Below, one piece after another: positions 44,058 through 52,663 of a stretch of 52,663 nt of DNA. The notes beneath the pieces are model-generated. The model had not been told where the DNA came from and ran no database searches. It saw only the letters and a list, made by a program, of their open reading frames with translations. Origin of the DNA: Pseudomonadota bacterium (GTDB taxonomy: Bacteria; Desulfobacterota; Desulfobulbia; Desulfobulbales; Desulfocapsaceae); contig JAHJLI010000102.1 of NCBI GenBank assembly GCA_018821785.1, positions 1 to 52,663 of the forward strand, written 5' to 3'. A program made the position numbers and the translations under genes. The first letter of the stretch is position 1, and every line of letters begins with the position of its first letter.

Positions 44058-45200
44058 CTACTCCTCACATTTAATTTGTACGTAAACAGCACCCATCTGC
44101 GAAGCCTGATGATTAAAATCAAAGAGATCCTTGTTTCTTAAGTGTCCGGCCTCTCCCATCGCAATTCTCAGTTCCTTTTTTTGGGCCAACTCCACTAACC
44201 GGGCAGCAAACTGTTCCGGTGTGTTTGCCAGATATCCAGATTCACAGTCGACAATCACCTCGCGGTTTCCAGGAATATCCGTAACCACAGCAGGCTTCTT
44301 GAAATAAACAGCTTCTAAAAGGGCATATGGCAACCCTTCCCATCTGGATGTAAGTGTTGCCATATCCGAGGCGTGCATGAGTTCCCGAGCATCATCACGA
44401 TATCCCATCAATCGGACGAAAGCATTAAGTTCGAGGCTATTAATTTGCTGCGCCAATTCATTTTTGAGTGGGCCGTCACCGATCAATAAAAATATCATGT
44501 GGGGAACCTGGCTACGGGTCAACTGAGCGACGCGGATCAAAAAGTGGGGGTCTTTCTGTCGATCAAGTCGTGCCACCTGGGATACCACTATCGCGTCTTG
44601 CGGTAAATCGTTTTTGCTGCGAATTGTTCCGGGATTCAGATGAAGGATTTCATCAAGCTCGTACTTGCTGATGTGATTCGGAATGTATTTGACCTTACCG
44701 GGTTGGGCGATGCCGAGGTCCAATATCCTTTTTTTTTGTTCCCGGGAGACCGCAATAAACGTCAGTGGGATGAACCTTGCTAGTCGTATCAGCTTCCGAG
44801 CCACTGGTTTCAAAAACCCGATGCCGACATTGTCGACATGGGGAGTAAAAATTAGATTTCGGCATCCTGCTAAAATGGCCGCCGGAATGGCCCATGTGCC
44901 TGTCTGCAGATTATGAATGTGGACAATTTCAACCTTGTGTGTACGTATGAGTCTGACGGTTTGATAGAACCCCGAAAAGGAAAAGAACCTCCCCGGCCCA
45001 ACAATTGTTACTCGATCCTCGCCAAGGTTGATTTTGAGAGCGGTTTGAATTCTATCATCTCCGGTTGAGCATAAAACCATGGAATCATACTTGTCGTTGT
45101 TGATCGCTTTGAGCGAATAGAGTACATGTCGGCTGATGCCGCTGAAAAAAGGCTCGTAATAAATGTGTAATATTTTTTGGCTATTGCAAGTGGAAATCAT
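44058..45200 (-). CDS. GT4-family glycosyltransferase
   Basis: A 380-residue GT-B fold enzyme. The N-terminal part has F-F-S-G-I-S-R-H-V and V-H-I-H-N-L-Q-T-G. The C-terminal donor domain has V-A-R-L-D-R-Q-K, L-L-I-G-D-G-P-L and the E-x7-E motif in W-E-G-L-P-Y-A-L-L-E-A followed by P-G-N-R-E-V-I. It is a retaining enzyme acting in the cytosol or at the inner membrane face in surface-glycan building. It follows another GT4 gene on the same strand with 27 bases between. Confidence 0.9.
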   Translation of the reverse strand: MISTCNSQKILHIYYEPFFSGISRHVLYSLKAINNDKYDSMVLCSTGDDRIQTALKINLGEDRVTIVGPGRFFSFSGFYQTVRLIRTHKVEIVHIHNLQTGTWAIPAAILAGCRNLIFTPHVDNVGIGFLKPVARKLIRLARFIPLTFIAVSREQKKRILDLGIAQPGKVKYIPNHISKYELDEILHLNPGTIRSKNDLPQDAIVVSQVARLDRQKDPHFLIRVAQLTRSQVPHMIFLLIGDGPLKNELAQQINSLELNAFVRLMGYRDDARELMHASDMATLTSRWEGLPYALLEAVYFKKPAVVTDIPGNREVIVDCESGYLANTPEQFAARLVELAQKKELRIAMGEAGHLRNKDLFDFNHQASQMGAVYVQIKCEE

Positions 45201-45227
45201 CTGTGGTCACTAAACAGATAGTTGGTT

Positions 45228-46493
45228 TTACTGGATCATTTTTTTTGCAGGTCCTCTCAGCTTATATAACCACCTTAAACCAGGTTTTGCAGCAAGAGTA
45301 TAACCTGCTTCTTTTATAAATTGTCGAACGGGAAAATGAAAAGGAAACGATTGCCCTCTTTGCCACTGGCGGGGTGATTGCTGCCAGACCGTATCGAGAA
45401 TATCTGAGAACCAAGGCACATAGTTCGTGGATGAATAACGGTCATGTACCGTTGAATAGGCTGCACTTCCAAGTTGAGACAAGCGATTACGATGTTGATC
45501 TAACCATAGTATTTTCTCCGCCATGCTATAAATATCACCAACCGGGACAGTAAAACCATTTTGCCCATGGATGACCACCTCAGAGGTGCCACTGACCTGG
45601 GTGACTACAGGTACACAGCCTTCTGCCATGGATTCAAGCATAGACAATGATGTCCCTTCGTATTCGGAAACCAGAACAAATATATCAGCTGATCTATAAA
45701 GAGAGGCCATAGCCTTTGGACCAACTTGTCCAGCAAGGTTCACCCTATCGCGAATATTCTCCTCAAGAGATTCAATCAGATTTTCTAAATACTGTTGATC
45801 TCGACCACTTCCATAAATCTGTAAATCAAAATTAACACCTTTCACATCAAGCATAACTGCAAGCCTGATCAGATCTGAAATATGTTTCTGTCTTTCCGAT
45901 AAACGTCCAGCATAGATAAGTTTTAATGGCTTTAAGGGAGAGGAGTATTGGCGAGATAGATTTTCATGCACAGAGACGCCGCAGGGACGGCAAACAATAT
46001 CCTGTTGACGATGAGGGAGAAGAGCAATCAATTTTATTGCAATTTCATAGCTTACAGCGATAAATATATGGATAATCGACTCAAACCGGACAAGCCATCT
46101 GTAATACTCGGCATTGTCGGTATGAGCCATGCCGATAATGCGGATTTTATCTGCTGACTCAACGGCCAAGCACGCACAGGCTGCGTAGGAGCCAAATGAA
46201 TAATTTGGTACAATGATAGACGGTAAGGTTTGGCGATAGGATTTGACATATTCATCAATGTCCCTTTTGAAAAGATACCAGTGGTTGGGGTGAATATGGT
46301 GGGCGCACTCTATGAGATCAACGCCTGATGGTATAATGCAATCTCCACTGGTATATCTGTCGACATGCCGAACCAGTGTTGTTTGTCTCCCCACACCTGA
46401 TAGGTTCCCAGCCATCCCAACAGACCAAGTTGTAACCCCCCCCAGATCAAGACCATTGGGCAAAATGAAACTTGTATTAAAATCCATTGTCAC
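45228..46493 (-). CDS. GT4-family glycosyltransferase
   Basis: A 421-residue GT-B enzyme. The donor domain has Y-A-G-R-L-S-E-R-Q-K, Y-G-S-G-R-D and the E-x7-E box E-G-T-S-L-S-M-L-E-S-M, then G-T-S-E-V-V. The start is GTG 46493 or ATG 46487; neither has a clear ribosome site. It is upstream of and probably cotranscribed with the 44058 GT4 gene and divergent from the 46593 GT4 gene, with about 100 bases of shared promoter region. Sugar and acceptor are unknown. Confidence 0.88.
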   Translation of the reverse strand: MTMDFNTSFILPNGLDLGGVTTWSVGMAGNLSGVGRQTTLVRHVDRYTSGDCIIPSGVDLIECAHHIHPNHWYLFKRDIDEYVKSYRQTLPSIIVPNYSFGSYAACACLAVESADKIRIIGMAHTDNAEYYRWLVRFESIIHIFIAVSYEIAIKLIALLPHRQQDIVCRPCGVSVHENLSRQYSSPLKPLKLIYAGRLSERQKHISDLIRLAVMLDVKGVNFDLQIYGSGRDQQYLENLIESLEENIRDRVNLAGQVGPKAMASLYRSADIFVLVSEYEGTSLSMLESMAEGCVPVVTQVSGTSEVVIHGQNGFTVPVGDIYSMAEKILWLDQHRNRLSQLGSAAYSTVHDRYSSTNYVPWFSDILDTVWQQSPRQWQRGQSFPFHFPVRQFIKEAGYTLAAKPGLRWLYKLRGPAKKMIQ

Positions 46494-46592
46494 ATGAATA
46501 ATTAGTGAATAATTCCTTGTTGATTGCTACTGTTTCAAATCAAAAGCAATTCATAATCTTGCACAACAATTGTTTTTACCCAAAAATACTCA

Positions 46593-47879
46593 ATGAAAAT
46601 ATTATATGTCATACATGATTTTCTTCCCAAACATCAAGCTGGAGCAGAAATTTACACCTATCTTCTTGCAACAGAATTGTCCAAAAAACATGAAGTATGT
46701 CTCTTCTTTACTGAAATAAACACTTTCAGTAAATCATATACAGTTACACAAAGAACAGTAAACGAATTGCAATGTATTGAAATTTTCAGACCTCAGCAAA
46801 CCGACAAGGCGGGAGTGTCTTGCAATGATGTAAAGATGGAAGAAATCTTTACAACTCTCCTAGTTGATTTCAAACCGGATGTCATTCATCTCCAGCATCT
46901 TCTTTATCATTCGCTCCGTTATCCGGAAATTGCACAACAGTTTAATATCCCAGTTATTTTCACTCTCCACGATTACTGGCTCACCTGTCCACGTTGGGGG
47001 CAGCGACTCCAGAAAAACATGGAGATCTGTTACGTTGTTGATCTTAAGAAATGTGCAGGCTGTATTTATGAGAGTCATGAAAACTCGGATCGATTAACTT
47101 TGTCCTCTCTCTTCCATATCCTTCGTGAAAAATTCACCGGGCGAAGAACCTTGGAAGATGAAACCGACGCAATGATCAAGCGAAACGCAGAAGCCCTTAT
47201 GGCAACAGAAAATATTGATCTTTTTATTGCCCCCTCCCATTTTTTAAGAAATACATTTATAGAATTCGGTGTCCCGGAAAACAAAATAATATTTTCGGAT
47301 TATGGTTTTGACACAAGTAGTTATACCATGAAAGAAAAGCGGAATGCTTCTCTGATCCGGTTTGGCTTTATCGGTACGATTAATGAACATAAAGGAGTCC
47401 ATGTCCTGGTTGAAGCTTTCAATTCACTCCCGAAAGAAAAAGCTGAACTTCATATTTACGGTGATTTGAGCTGGTTTCCAGCATACAGCGCCAAATTAAA
47501 AAAAATGGCCACATCTCCTGCCATTTTCTTCAAAGGTGCCATACCCAACAATGTTGTCGCAAACATCCTTGAAGATATTGACATTCTCGTTGTCCCTTCA
47601 ATTTGGTTTGAAAATTCACCACTTACAATTCATGAAGCATTTCTGGCAGGGGTTCCTGTTATCACTTCAAATATTGGTGGAATGGCAGATCTCATTACTG
47701 ACCATACAAATGGTCTGCTTTTTGAGGTCAATGATTCTGCCAGTTTATCCAGCGTTATCAAAGAGCTTATCGAATCGGACTCCCTGCTTGACCAATTACG
47801 TGAAGGTATACCACCTGTTAAATCAATACAGGAAAACGGACTGGAAATAGAAAAATTGTATAAACAACTGCTTGGTTGA
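46593..47879 (+). CDS. GT4-family glycosyltransferase
   Basis: A 428-residue GT-B enzyme with an N-terminal G-A-E-I-Y-T-Y-L-L-A-T-E-L and H-D-Y-W-L-T-C-P-R, the latter common in polysaccharide GT4 enzymes. A cysteine pair in K-K-C-A-G-C follows. The donor domain has F-G-F-I-G-T-I-N-E-H-K-G, H-I-Y-G-D and E-N-S-P-L-T-I-H-E-A. No Shine-Dalgarno sequence is visible before the ATG. It is convergent with the next GT2 gene. Confidence 0.9.
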   Translation: MKILYVIHDFLPKHQAGAEIYTYLLATELSKKHEVCLFFTEINTFSKSYTVTQRTVNELQCIEIFRPQQTDKAGVSCNDVKMEEIFTTLLVDFKPDVIHLQHLLYHSLRYPEIAQQFNIPVIFTLHDYWLTCPRWGQRLQKNMEICYVVDLKKCAGCIYESHENSDRLTLSSLFHILREKFTGRRTLEDETDAMIKRNAEALMATENIDLFIAPSHFLRNTFIEFGVPENKIIFSDYGFDTSSYTMKEKRNASLIRFGFIGTINEHKGVHVLVEAFNSLPKEKAELHIYGDLSWFPAYSAKLKKMATSPAIFFKGAIPNNVVANILEDIDILVVPSIWFENSPLTIHEAFLAGVPVITSNIGGMADLITDHTNGLLFEVNDSASLSSVIKELIESDSLLDQLREGIPPVKSIQENGLEIEKLYKQLLG

Positions 47880-47945
47880 AACCAAGAGATTTTCATCTTT
47901 TACGAAGGTCAAATGAGAAAAACCAGAATCAACAATAAAGGCCCA

Positions 47946-49361
47946 TTACACTCCACCTGTCAATAATTGATCGAGGTGTGAGAGAGCTTCACTTTTTTTG
48001 CTGAAGTCTTGATTGTACCACTCGTCAAGCACTTGCCAAAATTGTTCCTGGCTTGTAGGCTGAACCTTCCTCTCACTCACCTCGCCAACTCTTTCTATGC
48101 ACTTTACTGCGCTCATATATTGACCCAATAATGAACCTCCAACCATTGCGGCAGCACCAAGCCGGATGGCAGGAACGGATTGCAGAGTATGGCTTTTTTG
48201 AGCAAAATGTATCTGGAGGAGTTGGTTAAAAAAGAAACGATGGCGGCCCTGTAGCTCCCAGAATAATGGTGGACCTACCGTAGTGTTACGAAAAAACAGT
48301 TCGTTATTGGAGAATTTTCGACACATCTTTCTGAACCATTCAGGCCCCGATAGCCATTGGTAAAAACAGCGCAGAATAAGATTCTTTTTATATACCATGC
48401 CCAAAAAGGAATCCATTGGAGGGAGGCTGTCCTGACTCCCCTTGAGTATCTCTTTCTCTCTGTTGTTCAGTTGCCACATAGAATCTGCTTGTAAAATCTT
48501 GTCTATTTCCAATTTTCCGTCATTCATATGTTTGGCAGGTGTTTGCAGAAACCGCAATGCCTCCAGCGCTAGCCACCGAATAACACTGCGTGCCATTTGC
48601 TGAGTCATTGAGAAAGAACAGTCACCTAAAATCGTAGAGAAAGTTTTCATGTCTACATACGAACGCCTAAACTCATAGGCCAGGGATCGATTGTGGGAAT
48701 GAAACACCTGGGCATTTGGTTGCCAGAAAATTGAAAATCCGGAGGTTAGCGCTTCAACTGCCCAGGCAAAATCCTCAGCATATGGTACGTCAGGAAATGG
48801 AATTTCTTGCCAGACGGATTTCCTGATGCAGCTATTAACGTTATCAAATCGGGCAACCCCCTTTTTCTTCTCAAATGAAAGTTTTTGCCAGTCATCAGGT
48901 GCTACAGGTAACTGTTCGTATTCCTGTTTCCAGTCCATTCGCCATTCTTGGTACCAGAGGAGTTTGCAGCACTTGCTCAATGGAGAGGCATCAGACCTTG
49001 AAACCTGTTGTCCGAAAACACCTGCAACTCGGTCATTTTTTAATAACGGCTCAACCAGTGTTGCAAGCCATTTCCTGTTGACAGGTATGGCATCTTGAAC
49101 AGTCAGAACACAAATATTACCTTGGGCGGTAGAAACAGCCAAGTTGCGGGTGGAACTATGATTGAACGAGGAAGCGGGTATTTGAATAAGCTTAACTGGG
49201 TACTTTGCGCATAACTGGACAGTCTGATCATACGAGCCGGAATCAATGACAATAATTTCTAATGGAACATTAATTGTCTGAGCAAGAATCATTTCAAGGG
49301 ATTCTTGAAAAAGATCTCCTCCATTAATAGTTGGAATAATTACCGATATGCTCTTTTCCAT
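47946..49361 (-). CDS. GT2 glycosyltransferase (rhamnosyltransferase-like) with long C-terminal extension
   Basis: A 471-residue protein. Residues about 1-250 are a GT2 domain: S-V-I-I-P-T-I-N-G-G, I-V-I-D-S-G-S-Y-D-Q-T, T-V-Q-D-A-I-P (where D-x-D is replaced by Q-D-A) and Y-A-E-D-F-A-W, then H-S-H-N-R-S typical of rhamnosyltransferase-like members. About 220 further residues have no recognised domain; one weakly hydrophobic stretch is near 400. ATG 49361 has no clear ribosome site. Confidence 0.82.
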   Translation of the reverse strand: MEKSISVIIPTINGGDLFQESLEMILAQTINVPLEIIVIDSGSYDQTVQLCAKYPVKLIQIPASSFNHSSTRNLAVSTAQGNICVLTVQDAIPVNRKWLATLVEPLLKNDRVAGVFGQQVSRSDASPLSKCCKLLWYQEWRMDWKQEYEQLPVAPDDWQKLSFEKKKGVARFDNVNSCIRKSVWQEIPFPDVPYAEDFAWAVEALTSGFSIFWQPNAQVFHSHNRSLAYEFRRSYVDMKTFSTILGDCSFSMTQQMARSVIRWLALEALRFLQTPAKHMNDGKLEIDKILQADSMWQLNNREKEILKGSQDSLPPMDSFLGMVYKKNLILRCFYQWLSGPEWFRKMCRKFSNNELFFRNTTVGPPLFWELQGRHRFFFNQLLQIHFAQKSHTLQSVPAIRLGAAAMVGGSLLGQYMSAVKCIERVGEVSERKVQPTSQEQFWQVLDEWYNQDFSKKSEALSHLDQLLTGGV

Positions 49362-49716
49362 CGATTGAATATTTTGAGAAATGTATTTGCGGTTGCGTCA
49401 ATAATCCACTAGTTAACTGTCAGACAATCACAATACAGCAGAGGACAATATCCTGACTTTGGACTGCTGAATGGTAATCTCCTCTACATAAGTTTTCGAG
49501 TTGCACTCCAGTTGCGCCTCTATAGATTATTACTCTTGATGTTTGGAAGTATATTTCATACAATAACTAATTGTTTATGCAATCCATTTTGCGTATTTTG
49601 GCCAGAAATTTTTCATTGCTCATTTTCCCAGTACTCAACCAACACCATCAGCAAATCAACATCATGCTCCTGATCGCCACTAAAAACAAAAATGCACCAA
49701 TTCCTTTTCTCAAACA
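49362..49716. other. Divergent intergenic region with a possible 47-codon leader frame
   Basis: No RNA gene or repeat is recognised. One frame opens at ATG 49577 and runs 47 codons to TGA 49718-49720, overlapping the permease ATG as ATGA. It has no ribosome site, but neither has the permease. It may be a coupled leader or chance. Confidence 0.35.
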
Positions 49717-50910
49717 ATGAGACCAACTGATCTCTTCAGAATAAGCTGTATACAGGTATTACGACAATACCGTAAGAATATTGGTGTTGCTTTAACAATC
49801 ATTCTTGGAACTGCCGGCTTAATCGTTGTTCTCACCATGGGAAGATCAATTGAGGAAAGTATCTGCACCGACCTCGAACTTATTGGTAACGCCACCCGTA
49901 TCACAATACTGTTCAAACAGTTACCAACGACTCGATATCCTGTTGATAAAAGAGAATTCAAACAGGAGACGATCGATGGGCTGAAAACAATTCCTGGAAT
50001 CGATCAGGTCGGCGTCATTGCCGTTAGAAATGGCTACGTCAAGGTCATGTATCAAAACAATATCAGTAGTTTCCAGATGATAGCTGTCGACGATTTGTTC
50101 TGGAAGGTGCATAATTCGTCTGCCCAATCTGGTGTGTTATTTGACCAAGAGGATCTGAAACAACACAGTGCAGTATGTGTGCTAGGACAACGGACGGCCC
50201 AAGAGCTTTTTGGTGATCTCGATGTGGCAGGTCAATTTATTTCAGTAAACAACAGCATTTTTCAAATTGTCGGGGTCCTTGACAGCATCAGTATGTCTGA
50301 CAAGGATCGGCATATTTTTCTTCCTATAACTACTGCCCAAGACAGAATAAGTTCAGTTTCTCCCGTCAATAAGATTTATATCCGTTGCCATTCCTGGGAT
50401 GATGTGGAACATGTTATTGCATCAATACCTGTGGTGGTGAATTCCTTCCAGCCTAACGACGAAATAGAAATATTTCTCCCTGAAGAAATACTGGCGAGAG
50501 TCAAGGCAATTGCCTTAGGAGTTAAAATATTTGTTCAACTGGCTCTTCTTGCAACTCTTCTGCTTGGCGGAATTGGAATATGGAATATCATGATGATGTC
50601 TGTTCGTTCAAGAACAAGAGAGATTGGGTTGAAAAAAGCCATTGGAGCTGAAGATCACGATATTTTCTTTCAGTTTCTAACAGAATCACTTGTGTTGAGT
50701 ATTAGTGCAACCTTAATGGGTTTTTTTTTGGGTTGGGGAGGGGTTACGATCACAGCTTCAATTATCCAAAATGTACCACCCAAAGATCTCTTCTGGCTCA
50801 GCGTTGTTATTGGATTCTCCTTTTCTCTTATTCTTGGAATAGTGGCCGGTCTTGCTCCGGCTATCAAGGCCAGTAGAATGGAAGTGGTTAACGCTCTGAG
50901 ATATGAGTAA
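49717..50910 (+). CDS. ABC transporter permease (FtsX/MacB type)
   Basis: A 397-residue permease with an N-terminal membrane segment (A-L-T-I-I-L-G-T-A-G-L-I-V-V), a large periplasmic MacB-PCD-like domain (about 50-255) and three C-terminal helices. The FtsX hallmark R-S-R-T-R-E-I-G-L-K-K-A-I-G-A is at about 291-305. Unlike MacB it has no fused ATPase; the ATPase is the next gene, overlapping by 8 bases. Such pairs move lipoproteins, peptides or glycolipids from the inner membrane outward with a TolC partner. No Shine-Dalgarno sequence is visible. Confidence 0.9.
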   Translation: MRPTDLFRISCIQVLRQYRKNIGVALTIILGTAGLIVVLTMGRSIEESICTDLELIGNATRITILFKQLPTTRYPVDKREFKQETIDGLKTIPGIDQVGVIAVRNGYVKVMYQNNISSFQMIAVDDLFWKVHNSSAQSGVLFDQEDLKQHSAVCVLGQRTAQELFGDLDVAGQFISVNNSIFQIVGVLDSISMSDKDRHIFLPITTAQDRISSVSPVNKIYIRCHSWDDVEHVIASIPVVVNSFQPNDEIEIFLPEEILARVKAIALGVKIFVQLALLATLLLGGIGIWNIMMMSVRSRTREIGLKKAIGAEDHDIFFQFLTESLVLSISATLMGFFLGWGGVTITASIIQNVPPKDLFWLSVVIGFSFSLILGIVAGLAPAIKASRMEVVNALRYE

Positions 50911-51592
50911 ACAACAGCGTGAAAATACCCTGATTGACCTTAAGGGAATGACCAAGTCATACACTGTTAATGGACAACTCTTCTCTGTTCTTCCGAAGAT
51001 TAACATGACTGTATCAAAAAGCGAGATGGTTGCCATTATGGGACCTTCTGGTTCAGGGAAATCTACACTCCTTTTCATTCTCGGATTGTTCCTTTCACCC
51101 ACAGAAGGGGAGTATCTCTTTGATGGTAAAAACATCCTCACTCTCAATCGAGGCCAACAGGCACAATTTCGCAGGGAACGCATCGGATTTGTTCTTCAGA
51201 GTGCGGATATGTTTCAGCATTCAACAGTATATGAAAACGTTGAATACCCTCTCATCTACGCCAGAAGCAGGCCATCGGAACGACCAGAGAGGATTCATCA
51301 GGTTCTGCAACAGGTCAACCTGACTAATCGCATGCATCATTCATCCAACAAGCTATCCGGCGGAGAAAAACAGCGTGTTGCCATAGCCAGGGCAATGGTT
51401 AATCACCCTGCAGTTATTCTGGCTGATGAACCAACCGGCCAACTGGATGCTGACAATTCACAACAAATTATGGAATACTTCCGATCCATTTCATCAACAA
51501 CAGATACAGCAATGGTCATAGTTACCCACGATCCTAATGTTGCAGAAAAGTGCGACACGGTACTGCAAATATGTAATGGGCAACTTCTTTAA
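50903..51592 (+). CDS. ABC transporter ATP-binding protein (LolD/MacB family)
   Basis: A 229-residue cytoplasmic ATPase that powers the adjacent permease. Walker A is G47-P-S-G-S-G-K53-S-T, the Q-loop is V-L-Q-S-A-D-M-F, the signature is L-S-G-G-E-K-Q-R-V-A-I-A-R-A, and Walker B is V-I-L-A-D-E-P-T. D-loop and switch histidine (V-T-H-D) are intact. Length and motifs match LolD/MacB ATPases. It overlaps the permease gene and precedes the outer-membrane protein gene by 56 bases. Confidence 0.93.
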   Translation: MSKQQRENTLIDLKGMTKSYTVNGQLFSVLPKINMTVSKSEMVAIMGPSGSGKSTLLFILGLFLSPTEGEYLFDGKNILTLNRGQQAQFRRERIGFVLQSADMFQHSTVYENVEYPLIYARSRPSERPERIHQVLQQVNLTNRMHHSSNKLSGGEKQRVAIARAMVNHPAVILADEPTGQLDADNSQQIMEYFRSISSTTDTAMVIVTHDPNVAEKCDTVLQICNGQLL

Positions 51593-51648
51593 TAAAGATA
51601 GCGAAAGCGAAGCTCCTCTTATCAATCCTATATTCTTTTTCAACCCAG

Positions 51649-52663
51649 ATGATTCGTAAAAATTCTCGATATCTCGTTTTTCTGATTATGTCATGTTGTC
51701 TGCTTTTTCATTTGACTGGCGTCAAGGCCGCAAATCTGGAGGGACCTGACAGCATCGTACCCGAGCATATAAAAGATTTTAAGACATGTGCATTAGTCAG
51801 TCTGAAAAATATTCCAGAACTGCAAAGAAGCAAAATGGAGATTGATATCCGTCGTCTTGACGAGGACGATAGTCGCTGGTCCTATTTTCCTACGCTACAA
51901 CTCTCCAGTAATTATTATATCTCACAAGATCAGGCGACTATTTCTTTTCAGATCGCAAATTTCAGACCATGGGAACCCTATTTTACTCTCGAAGCCAGAA
52001 TACTAATCACGCAGATTGTCATGCTCAAGCATGTTCAGGCAACTGCTCAATCCTTGAAAAAGTTAGCTGATATATTTCTGCAACTTATTGCGTTTTCTGA
52101 AATTGATACCCACTACAAACAGATAATAGAACTCAATCAACAGCGCATGAGATACGTCGAAAACCGTCAAGTGAGTGGCATGATATCACCACTTGAGTTG
52201 GAGGTTGAAAAACGAACGATAGCATTGGTTACTGCAGAACGTCAGGGAAACTTGGAAAAACGTGAAGCGCTTCTCAACGGTTTATGCATTGCCATGAAGT
52301 TACCAGACCCCAATATCTTTGAACTTGATGATTCACTTATACTCAAACAGATTATTGGTTCTGAAGGTTTGCCAGCGCTCGAAGATCTTTCTCCGCCCGA
52401 GAATTCAATTAATCAGCAGATCATGGCAAAAAAACAAATTTTACAGGAAAAGCAAATATTGCTTGCATACTCAAAATTCATGCCCGATTTTTCATTTGGT
52501 GTTCGCAGTCCTGATGTTCTTAATGTGAGTATTGATGCAGATAAAGATTACTTTTTTTATGTTGGCATGGACCTGACACTTTGGGACGGGAATAAGCGCT
52601 CGCGGGATATTACTCGACAAGAAATGCTTCTTCGACAGATGCAGTTTGAGAAGAGAGAACTTG
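51649..52663 (+). CDS. TolC-family outer-membrane efflux protein (partial, runs off the end)
   Basis: The first 338 codons are present. A signal peptide is visible: basic start M-I-R-K-N, hydrophobic L-V-F-L-I-M-S-C-C-L-L-F, and a cut site near K-A-A-N. The mature part has V-S-L-K-N-I-P-E-L and long amphipathic helices, with R-Q-V-S-G-M-I-S-P-L-E-L-E-V-E-K-R as the typical TolC hairpin. The product would form the outer-membrane channel for the upstream ABC pair. A periplasmic adaptor gene (HlyD/MacA type) is not in the window and may follow. Confidence 0.85.
   Translation, partial: MIRKNSRYLVFLIMSCCLLFHLTGVKAANLEGPDSIVPEHIKDFKTCALVSLKNIPELQRSKMEIDIRRLDEDDSRWSYFPTLQLSSNYYISQDQATISFQIANFRPWEPYFTLEARILITQIVMLKHVQATAQSLKKLADIFLQLIAFSEIDTHYKQIIELNQQRMRYVENRQVSGMISPLELEVEKRTIALVTAERQGNLEKREALLNGLCIAMKLPDPNIFELDDSLILKQIIGSEGLPALEDLSPPENSINQQIMAKKQILQEKQILLAYSKFMPDFSFGVRSPDVLNVSIDADKDYFFYVGMDLTLWDGNKRSRDITRQEMLLRQMQFEKREL

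Noticed and set aside
1..52663. CRISPR arrays, tRNA or rRNA genes, integrases and intact insertion sequences.
   Set aside because: None was seen by reading both strands; no regularly spaced repeats or transposase motifs are present.

Overview
The window looks like chromosomal DNA of a mid-GC Gram-negative bacterium, most likely a Desulfobacterota (deltaproteobacterial) lineage. This rests on the style of the housekeeping proteins, the cNMP/PilZ and EF-G-like proteins, the lipoprotein, and outer-membrane export genes. No rRNA or other marker gene is present, so the assignment is tentative.

Left part (1-16.6 kb): mostly housekeeping genes in short units. They are a HEAT/cNMP/PilZ protein, a tRNA-dihydrouridine synthase, a phasin-like protein, MurJ, an EF-G-like GTPase, MogA, PurM, a DUF2065 protein, a frameshifted CorA, a CNNM/CorC-type CBS protein, PepA, an S4 RNA-binding protein and a lipoprotein. 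Two clear hairpin terminators sit between convergent genes. A radical SAM/SPASM protein then faces a 640-base regulatory gap.

Centre (17.2-31.9 kb): this is the most interesting part. A single 2580-residue iterative fatty-acid/polyketide synthase (PfaD-type enoyl reductase region, KS, AT, ACP, KR, DH) is followed, with overlapping or very close genes, by its own phosphopantetheinyl transferase, a GNAT-type protein resembling bacterial ceramide synthase (bCerS), a ceramide-glucosyltransferase-like GT2/GT21 membrane enzyme and an NAD-dependent epimerase-like reductase resembling CerR. A convergent pair on the other strand encodes an alpha-oxoamine synthase (serine palmitoyltransferase-like, Spt) and a cobalamin-binding radical SAM enzyme. 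Together they read as a dedicated bacterial (glyco)sphingolipid or related amino-lipid pathway, in which a private megasynthase makes the acyl chain, Spt condenses it with an amino acid, the bCerS-like enzyme N-acylates, the CerR-like enzyme reduces and the GT glycosylates. The B12 radical SAM enzyme may modify the chain.

Right part (32.4-49.4 kb): a surface-glycan region. It has two polyprenyl-phosphate glycosyltransferase plus GT-C enzyme pairs, an O-antigen ligase/polymerase-like protein, three GT4 enzymes, further GT2 enzymes, two tiny genes, and a visibly GC-richer two-gene island (B12 radical SAM plus GT2) that looks acquired. The right edge (49.7 kb to end) carries a MacB/LolCDE-type ABC permease and ATPase followed by a TolC-family outer-membrane protein that runs off the window.
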